Assembly: GCA_026770585.1 (NCBI GenBank)
Contig: MU646379.1
Location: 440,538-461,377 of the forward strand
DNA: 20,840 nucleotides
Reading direction: 5' to 3'
Source of the DNA: Baffinella frigidus
Taxonomy: Eukaryota; Cryptophyceae; Cryptomonadales; Baffinellaceae
The notes under the pieces were generated by a model, which did not search any database, was not told the origin of the DNA, and saw only the letters and a list, made by a program, of their open reading frames with translations. Shown piece by piece: positions 16,610 through 20,840 of this stretch. The position numbers were made by a program, and so were the translations under genes. Numbering within the stretch: the stretch's first letter is position 1; the number at the start of each line of letters is the position of its first letter.

Positions 16610-19532
16610 GGAGAGAGAGGGCGCGCGCGAGAGAGAGAGGGAGGTATTGAGGGATGGAGAAAGAGGGACTGAGAGAGAGACACTGTATCCCAGCTTGCAC
16701 AGAGTTATTTTACAGAGGGGTCCCACCTGCTTTCCACAGCACCCCAAACCCTACCTGGTTCGCAGGTTCGGACTGGCTGGGGCGTGTCTCGTTCCTCTCA
16801 TGATTTCCGATTCCCACGGGCCTGTCTTTGTCTCGACTATTACCCTGCAGACATGTTTAGGACGTGACAAAGAGAGTCCCTCTACACGAAATCTGGGCGG
16901 TGTAGAACACTTGTAGACCCCATACAACCCCTTGTAGGCAACGCAAGGGGTTCTGATGAGCGTCGTGGGTCCTTTAGGTCCTTCAGGTTTTGATTTCTCC
17001 CAACATAGCCCAACGACACGCCTTTCCGTAGAAAAGATCTGTAGAAGAAGCATTTTTGTTTTCGGATCACATTGATCTCTCCAGTGCAGAGGCTCTTGAA
17101 GAGGACTTGCAGAGTGGTTCTCTTGGGGTGTTTAAGCTGATCCAGAGGACCGCGCTCGCCCACACACCGAACCCAAGCCAGCCTTTATGAGGCTCATGGT
17201 ATCCTATGGTTGGAGCATAAGAGCTCCGAGCATTTATTTAATTTCTAGATATATTTCAATACGTTTTCACATCCGGTTTACACGACAATGGAGCAGGTTC
17301 TGGACTGGCTGGGGCGAGTCTCGCTGCGCTCGTACGGGCCTGTCTTCGCCAGCCACGACCTGCACTCCGTCGGTAACCGCCTTTTCCACGCCTTTTCCGC
17401 ATACCACTCTGTGGGTGGGCTACAAGGGTTTCGTTGACCCCAGATTCTGGGAGATAACGTGACCTTCACTCTGTCGGTGAGCGCGGAGAGGGGTCTATGG
17501 CTTTGGGGGTCTAGGGCTTCTTCGGGTGTAGGGCTTCTTCGGGATTGGCACACCCTACCCCATGACCTCCACTCCGTAGGTCTATCTATAACCTGTTCTG
17601 CCCTCGTTTGATTCTCAGAATCCCCATGTGCAATCTGCAGGGCCCACGCGGTCGGTGAGGACCTTTTCAGCATACCACACGGTGGGCTACACAGGTTTAG
17701 TTGACCCCAGATTCTGGGGGGTAACGTGACCAAATTTGCATTAGAAAAGCCTCAAAGTTAATTGCCTCTGGGCGAGTTGACGTTTGATGGAAGGTCCGTT
17801 CTTCACCGTGTGGATATCGTTCCGCGAAGGAGGTGATGGAACCCATCCCTAAACCCTATGCAGGAAGAGTCAGTCGCCCAGCCGATCAAACTCTAGGGAG
17901 AGTCGATGGAGCTCCAATTTCGACCTGTGCTTTCCACCCCGCTAGAGCTCTAGAGCAGTACACAGGCGCAGAGCACTCCATAGAGAGACGCTAGCCACTT
18001 AGCAGCGACCGAGTTCCTTTCCATCCGGATATCTGGGGGAAATTCCGGTTGGAACCCATAGCAACGGACAAGATTCTAGTACAAATATTTTAGATGGACT
18101 GTATCCGTGAAGCGCCCGGTGGCTGCTAAGTGGCACGGAGAGAGTGTTCTGGTACGGAGAAGAGAAGTGTTCTATTCATAACCCGTCGAGCTGTTCCAGA
18201 GCAGAACCGTATTCTAGAGGGCCTTTTGCCTGAGCTCAGCTCAGGCTGAGGCTCCACTCAGGGAGCATTACCTCTGGGCGTGAGCGCCTCTTCCACACGG
18301 TGTGCATCGTAGATTGGTTTATTTCTTTCTCTCTTCTTTTCTTCTTTATTAACCTCTTATTTTTTTGAGTCTTAAAGTCCCTGTAAACAGGTCCTAGGTC
18401 TATTGGAGAGTGATCAACTTACTAACTACGCACCATTTATTTCCGCGGTAATAATCAGTAATTTCTCGGTACAAACACATCAAATTAACCGAATTTTTGA
18501 CCGGAGTTTCGGTCAAATTTCCTTCGAAGCCCACTGTGTGGTGCTAAGACGTGCGTTTCCACACTCATGCAGGAAGCTTGACGTTGCAGAAGGACGTATT
18601 TAGACGCAACTGTAAAGTTGGGATTGTCAACTTTTGGCAGCGGAGATCGCGAGCCTGGCACACGACGACGAGACCCTCCGAGAGATCTGCAAATCCCACG
18701 ATGAGATGTACCCGAAGCGCAAGAAAGCCTCGATTGGCGATTTCGTAAAGCTCAAAAAGGTCTCTACCGCGCCCGGACCGGGAAGGATGCTAACTTGTAA
18801 AGAGAAAGTCGTTTTAGCGTCGTACTGTCAGCCCGTGACAACATCCGTAGTGGTACAAGTTTTTTAAAAGTCGTTTTACCGGGTCTATCGTGTCCAACGA
18901 GTGTGCCCCCAAATTGCTTTTCACGTGGTTTAACTTGAGAGATTCCCTCCAACGAGAGCTCCATATTCACAATTGTAGGGCTGACTGGCTTACGAGAGAA
19001 ATCGCCGATTTCAGCGATTCTCAAGTTCAAAAGTGAGCATTGCGTAGGACCCTGCCGTAGGAAATCCAGGAACCTAGGAATTTCCTATGGGGGGTGGATA
19101 GATGGCGAAGTCAGTCCAAGAAAATTTGGTGGTTGGCAATTCCGAGAAGCTCGAGAAGGTCTACCCCATTCTCAGTATCTGTGGGCTAACCTACGTGGTG
19201 GGATCGGACTCTTTTTCACTCCAAGGTTGGCGGATTCGCAAATCCTCAACCAGGCTTTGAGCCACTTGAAAACCAAACCCTAAACCCTAAACCCTAAACC
19301 CTCAACCATCAACCCTAAACCCTAAACCCTAAACACTAAACCCTAAACCCTAAACCTGAGGGGGGGATGCTGCTGTCGCTAAACCCTCAACCCCAAACCC
19401 TAAACCCTACAAACTATCCACTGAACCCTATACTCTAAATCCGAGACCGTAATCACTATCCACTGAACCCTAAACCCTAAACCCTCAACCCTAAACCCCA
19501 GACCCTAAACCCTCACCCCTCATCCCTCATCC

Positions 19533-19564
<32 letters not shown>

Positions 19565-19644
19565 ACCCCACACCCTAAACCTTAAACCCTATAACCGCAC
19601 CCCTAAACCCTAAACCCGAAACTCGAAACCCCAATCCTGAAACC

Positions 19645-19725
<81 letters not shown>

Positions 19726-19900
19726 TCCCTCAGCACTCAACCCTGCAACCCTCAAACAGGCAGTGAGCGATCTGAAGGGGTGCCCTGAAGGGATGCTCCT
19801 CTCGCAGCGCCTCGAGACGTTCAGCGACAAGACAGTCAGCTATCGCACCTGCATGTTTTCCGCGTGCGTCCCTCCCGACCACTCGAGGCTACACGTGTGA
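11791..19900 (+). CDS. TIR-SAM domain protein, nine-exon split gene
   Basis: Proposed exons: 11791-12165, 12406-12517, 13314-13432, 13797-13892, 14201-14320, 16343-16414, 17297-17372, 18641-18759, 19760-19900. The phases agree at all eight joins, giving about 409 residues. The TIR domain (residues about 60-235) shows LMLSYRVAT, VFWDKKCL, SWLEGF, VIVPLLS, DNVLLE...LALEL and ILPVLIGEF, in the order of algal TIRs. The SAM domain (about 299-363) shows VLDWLGRVSLRSYGPVF, LAHDDETLREIC and KRKKASIGDFVKLKK. TIR domains are scaffolds or NAD+ glycohydrolases; SAM domains oligomerise. The glutamate in SWLEGF is near the catalytic position but needs alignment. The order is the reverse of SARM1 (ARM-SAM-SAM-TIR). 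No signal peptide or membrane helix is seen. ATG 11791 is preferred over in-frame 11662, which lies in a mobile element. Exons 1-5 are most certain; exon 9 and its stop are least certain. Confidence 0.72.
12180..12265. repeat. Telomere-like CCCTAAA array in TIR-SAM intron 1
   Basis: Uninterrupted CCCTAAA heptamers for most of the stretch, degrading to CCCTACACCCTGAACCC. It is followed by a C/T-rich tract ending CCTCACAG, a strong but apparently unused acceptor: the frame beyond it soon stops. Confidence 0.95.
12406..12517 (+). CDS. TIR-SAM exon 2: central TIR strands
   Basis: 37 codons plus one base, reading VKVFWDKKCLLDAKSWLEGF and VLGLSHSMVIVPLLSAN, then a GTATGC donor at 12518. The acceptor may instead be at 12397, adding AGQ in the same frame. 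This exon alone is diagnostic for the TIR family (FWDKKCL, W..GF..GL..S, VPLLS). Confidence 0.8.
12534..12655. repeat. Family C single arm
   Basis: CTCTAGCTCTGCCTCCCACG, CCAATTTGGCGAGACCGG and GTGCAAATCCGTCAACTTTT in the order of the family C arm. It begins 17 bases after the exon 2 donor. Confidence 0.6.
12680..13147. repeat. Degenerate telomere-like CCCTAAA/CCCCTAA arrays
   Basis: CCCTAAACCCTA and CCCCTAACCCCTAACCCC blocks at 12720-12870 and 12985-13147, separated by about 110 bp of other sequence. All lie in TIR-SAM intron 2. Confidence 0.9.
13150..13286. mobile_element. Nested pair of palindromic elements
   Basis: The outer arms are ATCTCCATAAAAGTATTAAT and the inverse ending ATACTTGTATGGAGAT. 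The inner element (13184-13253) has family E ends, GCAACGAAATTTACTGCACA and GTGTAGTAATTTTCGTTGC. The inner element therefore sits inside the outer palindrome. It ends 27 bases before exon 3. Confidence 0.75.
13314..13432 (+). CDS. TIR-SAM exon 3: TIR helix with DNVLLE
   Basis: Two bases complete the Gly codon from exon 2, then 39 codons including GLKDNDYVDNVLLELILALE. D-x-VDNVLLE-x-x-LALEL is a hallmark of algal TIR domains. Acceptor GTACAG, donor GTCCTC at 13433 (weak), phase 0. Confidence 0.75.
13555..13796. other. Intron 3 of TIR-SAM; no element recognised
   Basis: Unique-looking sequence between exons 3 and 4 with no palindrome or array; ends GAGGGTGCAG. Confidence 0.5.
13797..13892 (+). 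CDS. TIR-SAM exon 4: last TIR strand
   Basis: 32 codons, AILPVLIGEFDGTKFKEF followed by IIDQLPDVPSQ. ILPVLIG and LPDV match the end of algal TIR domains. The GTGCCA donor at 13893 keeps phase 0. An alternative GC donor after 13904 would add VPLK without changing frame. Confidence 0.72.
13985..14160. repeat. Family H/E mixed element in TIR-SAM intron 4
   Basis: GTACGTGACCAACTTCAGCA, ATTTAAAAATAGTCCCTTTT and CTCGAGTGG match the copies at 1160-1275 and 19978-20092. It ends with TTTAGTAATTTTCTTGTG. Confidence 0.55.
14201..14320 (+). CDS. TIR-SAM exon 5: helix after TIR
   Basis: 40 codons, ATNARAGYIMKQLGLPED and then ESMKLRSVKSVVFRITQMQG, donor GTAACC. The SV(K/R)..V..I...QG ending is typical of the segment that follows algal TIR domains. 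Confidence 0.7.
14341..14395. repeat. Direct repeat of 17936-17980
   Basis: CCCCGCTAGAGCTCTAGAG followed by CAGAGCACTCCA occurs at both places, each inside a TIR-SAM intron. Confidence 0.7.
14462..14570. repeat. Family C single arm
   Basis: CAAGTTGACATGCTGGGTGT, ACACATCCGTCAACGTTGGA, GCCCGGGCTCGCCGAATTGG and ACAGAGCTAG, the fullest single copy of this family. Confidence 0.7.
14906..14978. mobile_element. 73-bp family E foldback
   Basis: GGCAACGAAATTTACTGCAC and the inverse ending AAATTTCGTTGCC. GAGTATTCAT occurs on both sides (14882 and 14981) but not immediately adjacent on the left. Confidence 0.7.
15134..15712. repeat. ~580-bp foldback in TIR-SAM intron 5
   Basis: The inner arms are the clearest: GGGCCGCTTTCACTTTTCTC followed by AACGGTTCTGGAAT (about 15379-15412), and the inverse around 15578-15615. 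The outer arms share AGAGGGGGCCCAA (15143) and TTTGGGCCCCCTCTGAAATT (15681). GGGTGCCACATTTCAGG also repeats directly at 15180 and 15269. Confidence 0.65.
15713..16342. other. AT-richer intron sequence, end of TIR-SAM intron 5
   Basis: Holds a family E end (TGTGTAGTAAATTTTATTGC at 15790) and an internal near-repeat GCTGGCGTTGCTTTCGCATT / GCTGACGTTGGTTTCACATT about 60 bp apart. No gene recognised. Confidence 0.5.
16343..16414 (+). CDS. TIR-SAM exon 6: linker between TIR and SAM
   Basis: 24 codons, VVKAIKDVQSAPETFQFQ then IPMGAE, after a CCTCTTCTAG acceptor and before a GTGAAC donor. Phase 0 at both ends, continuous with exon 5 and exon 7. No motif by itself. Confidence 0.55.
16559..16680. repeat. 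GA/GACA microsatellite
   Basis: About 20 GA units, then ACAGACAGACAGAC, GCGCGCGC and more GA-rich sequence. Ser-rich and Arg/Glu-rich frames here come from the repeat. Confidence 0.95.
16766..16855 (+). pseudogene. Frameshifted copy of TIR-SAM exon 7 (SAM)
   Basis: After TGGTTCGCAG the sequence GTTCGGACTGGCTGGGGCG followed by TGTCTCG parallels exon 7 (GTTCTGGACTGGCTGGGGCG) with one base lost in the second codon and an insertion before CGGGCCTGTCTTTG. It could not encode a SAM helix in frame, so it is a decayed duplicate about 530 bp before the good exon. Confidence 0.6.
17137..17217. repeat. ~85-bp direct repeat, copy 2 (copy 1 at 11304-11391)
   Basis: CTGATCCAGAGGACCGCGCT through CAGCCTTTATGAGGCTCATG, nearly identical to the copy upstream of exon 1. 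Confidence 0.8.
17297..17372 (+). CDS. TIR-SAM exon 7: first half of SAM domain
   Basis: 25 codons plus one base, VLDWLGRVSLRSYGPVFASH then DLHSV, donor GTAACC at 17373. V-x-x-WL-x-x-V-x-L-x-x-Y-x-x-x-F is the SAM helix 1-2 signature. The single leftover G pairs with CG at the start of exon 8 to give Ala. Confidence 0.72.
17390..17730. repeat. Intronic direct repeat after exon 7
   Basis: GCATACCAC, GGTGGGCTAC and TTGACCCCAGATTCTGGG occur at 17398-17462 and again at 17670-17730, about 268 bp apart, each ending TAACGTGACC. The copying probably included part of exon 7, since CCACTCCGTAGGT at 17568 resembles its 3' end. Confidence 0.7.
17994..18134. mobile_element. ~141-bp MITE-like element
   Basis: GCCACTTAGCAGC at the left and GCTGCTAAGTGGC at the right, perfect 13-bp inverted ends. 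The interior has no long palindrome, unlike families A and B. Confidence 0.6.
18228..18246. repeat. 19-bp palindrome
   Basis: GCCTGAGCTCAGCTCAGGC, self-complementary around its centre. Confidence 0.7.
18247..18640. other. Rest of TIR-SAM intron 7; no element recognised
   Basis: T-rich around 18320-18370, otherwise unremarkable; ends CTTTTGGCAG. Confidence 0.5.
18641..18759 (+). CDS. TIR-SAM exon 8: second half of SAM domain
   Basis: CG completes Ala, then 39 codons reading EIASLAHDDETLREICKSHD and EMYPKRKKASIGDFVKLKK. L-x-x-D-D-E-x-L plus a basic (P)-K-R-K-K-x-x-I-x-x-x-x-x-L-K end match SAM helices 3-5. The donor is GTCTCT (weak). Acceptor GGCAG fits phase 1; a downstream AG at 18646 would fit phase 0 if exon 7 were skipped. 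Confidence 0.7.
18760..19262. other. TIR-SAM intron 8, left part; partial family C sequence
   Basis: Contains TTTTTCACTCCAAGGTTGGC followed by GGATTCGCAAATCC, a decayed family C arm at about 19205-19242. Otherwise no recognised feature. Confidence 0.45.
19263..19756. repeat. Large degenerate CCCTAAA / CCCTCAA array before the last exon
   Basis: Nearly 500 bases of CCCTAAA heptamers that shift to CCCTCAA (about 14 near-perfect units at 19644-19725). The array runs directly into CCCTCAAACAG, the acceptor of exon 9, so its C/T content would serve as the polypyrimidine tract. Confidence 0.95.
19760..19900 (+). CDS. TIR-SAM exon 9: candidate C-terminal exon
   Basis: 46 codons and a TGA, AVSDLKGCPEGMLLSQRLET then FSDKTVS. 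Phase 0, continuous with KLKK of exon 8. The last 18 codons (from CTATCGCACCTGCATGTT) are repeated in part at 20122-20150, so the true end may be earlier, with a GTCAGC donor and further exons beyond the window. Confidence 0.45.
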   Translation, partial: AVSDLKGCPEGMLLSQRLETFSDKTVSYRTCMFSACVPPDHSRLHV

Positions 19901-19948
19901 CTATTTTAAAACAGGGATTCGGTTACAAGTGAAGAAAAAAAAAGAGGT

Positions 19949-20092
19949 GTGTAGTAATTTTTACACAAATGGGGGCTTTTGGTCACGTATCGGGCGGAAT
20001 TCCGCCCGATACGTGACCACGCCTGCCCGTGACTGGTACGCAATTTAACAACCCCACATTTAAAATGGTCCCCTTTCTAGCCTCGAGTGGGA
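19949..20092. repeat. Family H/E element with a perfect 38-bp palindrome
   Basis: GTGTAGTAATTTTTACACAA is followed by the palindrome 19981-20018 (GGTCACGTATCGGGCGGAA and its exact inverse). Then come ACAACCCCACATTTAAAAT and CTCGAGTGG, as in the copies at 1160 and 13990. Confidence 0.75.
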
Positions 20093-20179
20093 GGACGCTG
20101 GAATCCTAGCGAAATGCAGGTGCTATCGCACCTGCATGTTCTCCGCCCTCCCTCCCGACGCTGGAGGCGCTGTCCCATT

Positions 20180-20357
20180 ATAGAGCGCTGTGCAGAGAGA
20201 AGTTGGCCACCGAAAAATGGGAATATGGGAAATTGGAGCCATTTTGTCCACTTTTGAGAATTTCATGGTACTAAATTTCTCAAAAGTTGACAAAATGGCT
20301 CCAATTTTTCGATTTTCCATTATTTCCCGTGGCCAACTTCTCTGTGCAGCGCTCTAT
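20180..20357. repeat. 178-bp foldback with ~75-bp arms
   Basis: ATAGAGCGCTGTGCAGAGAG followed by AAGTTGGCCAC at the left is the inverse of GTGGCCAACTTCTCTGTGCA followed by GCGCTCTAT at the right. The inner arms include GGAGCCATTTTGTCCACTTT. The two antiparallel open frames over it are by-products. Confidence 0.85.
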
Positions 20358-20459
20358 TTTGCCTCACCAATCTCTCAGTCTATTTTTCCTCACCGATTTC
20401 CGCGTGCGTCTCCCCTCCACGCCATTCCTGCCCACCCGGCCCCACCGGCGGGTTTGGAG

Positions 20460-20560
20460 TTCAGGGTTTGGGGTCTAGGGCTTAGGGTTTAGGGTTTAGG
20501 GTTTAGGGTTGAGAGTTTAGGGTTTAGGGTTTAGGGTTTGGGGTTTGGGGTTTCGGGTTT
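20460..20560. repeat. TTTAGGG array (inverted orientation)
   Basis: GGGTTTAGGGTTTAGGG units, opposite in orientation to the arrays at 19263 and 20700, so telomere-like arrays meet head to head here. Confidence 0.9.
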
Positions 20561-20593
20561 CCGCGTGAGTCCCCCCCGACACTGGAATCCTAG

Positions 20594-20697
20594 CTCTTTG
20601 AATCTATTTTGGCGCACCAGTTTGGTGAGACCAGGCTCGTTTCCGCTCTAAAGTTGACGGATCTGTACGACACGTACACCCAGCATGTCAACTTAAC
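20594..20697. repeat. Family C single arm, inverted
   Basis: CTCTAAAGTTGACGGATCTG and CCCAGCATGTCAACTTAA, the inverse of the arm at 14462-14570. Confidence 0.7.
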
Positions 20698-20699
20698 CA

Positions 20700-20840
20700 T
20701 AAACTCTGGACCCTAACCCCTAAGCTCTAGACCCCAAGCCCTAAACCCTGAACCCTAAACCCTAAACCCTAAACCCTAAACCCTAAACCCTAAACCCTAA
20801 ACCCTAAACCCTAAACCCTAAACTCTAAACCCTAAACCCT
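20700..20840. repeat. Telomere-like CCCTAAA array at the right edge
   Basis: About 13 CCCTAAA units from about 20738, running off the window. At a right-hand chromosome end the plus strand would read TTTAGGG, so this is interstitial or the window edge is not a telomere. Confidence 0.95.

Noticed and set aside
16343-16672. Long open frame through the GA microsatellite, and Ser-rich frames opposite
   Set aside because: Only its first 24 codons look coding and end at a donor; the rest is repeat translation.
16882-17163. 93-codon minus-strand frame containing LDQLKHPKRTTLQVLF
   Set aside because: Looks somewhat protein-like but has no recognised domain, overlaps the 85-bp repeat and lies inside a TIR-SAM intron; left out for lack of support.
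20700-20840. True telomere at the right end
   Set aside because: The repeat orientation is CCCTAAA on the plus strand, opposite to what a right-hand end should show, and similar arrays are scattered inside introns.
1-20840. tRNA, rRNA, LTR retrotransposon or transposase gene
   Set aside because: Looked for on both strands by eye; no cloverleaf, rRNA core, long terminal repeats with polyprotein, or transposase motif was recognised.

Overview
The window looks like nuclear DNA of a eukaryote, most likely a unicellular alga or related protist, and not prokaryotic or viral DNA. Reasons: coding sequence lies in short pieces (about 70-375 bases) bounded by GT...AG splice sites whose phases join up, most of the rest is non-coding, there are many small palindromic elements, and plant/alga-type telomere-like CCCTAAA arrays recur inside introns. 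I cannot name the species. TIR domains with this wording and CCCTAAA arrays fit a green, haptophyte or heterokont alga, but that is inference. The arrays at the right edge read CCCTAAA towards the edge, the wrong orientation for a right-hand chromosome end, so they are interstitial.

Layout. 1-6.4 kb: repeats, mainly 121-bp MITE-like palindromes flanked by TA, 144-bp foldbacks and larger inverted repeats. Three short exon candidates lie among them: a lysine-rich plus-strand piece at 371-434, a mini-exon at 1445-1476, and a minus-strand terminal exon at 3274-3354 with two decayed copies. 6.4-10.8 kb: a locus encoding a YwbE-like (DUF2196) domain split over two exons (7836-7937 and 9575 onward), with an Ala/Pro/Lys-rich tail running into an assembly gap (10571-10716) followed by 74 G. 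Both halves of the domain have been copied several times, and two alternative last exons are present (9290-9448 and 9575-10570+). 10.8-11.3 kb: more MITEs.

11.4-19.9 kb: the best find, a split gene whose nine exons join in phase into a protein of about 409 residues with an N-terminal TIR domain (exons 1-5) and a C-terminal SAM domain (exons 7-8). TIR domains in many lineages are NAD+-cleaving enzymes or adaptors and SAM domains oligomerise, so this resembles a rearranged SARM1-like logic (TIR before SAM, no ARM repeats). Its introns carry MITEs, foldbacks, a frameshifted copy of the first SAM exon, a GA microsatellite and large CCCTAAA-like arrays. 19.9-20.84 kb: foldbacks and telomere-like arrays.

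The two recognisable genes lie in tandem on the plus strand. Nothing in the sequence shows that they work together. All exon borders are read by eye from splice sites and phase; no transcript or database search supports them.
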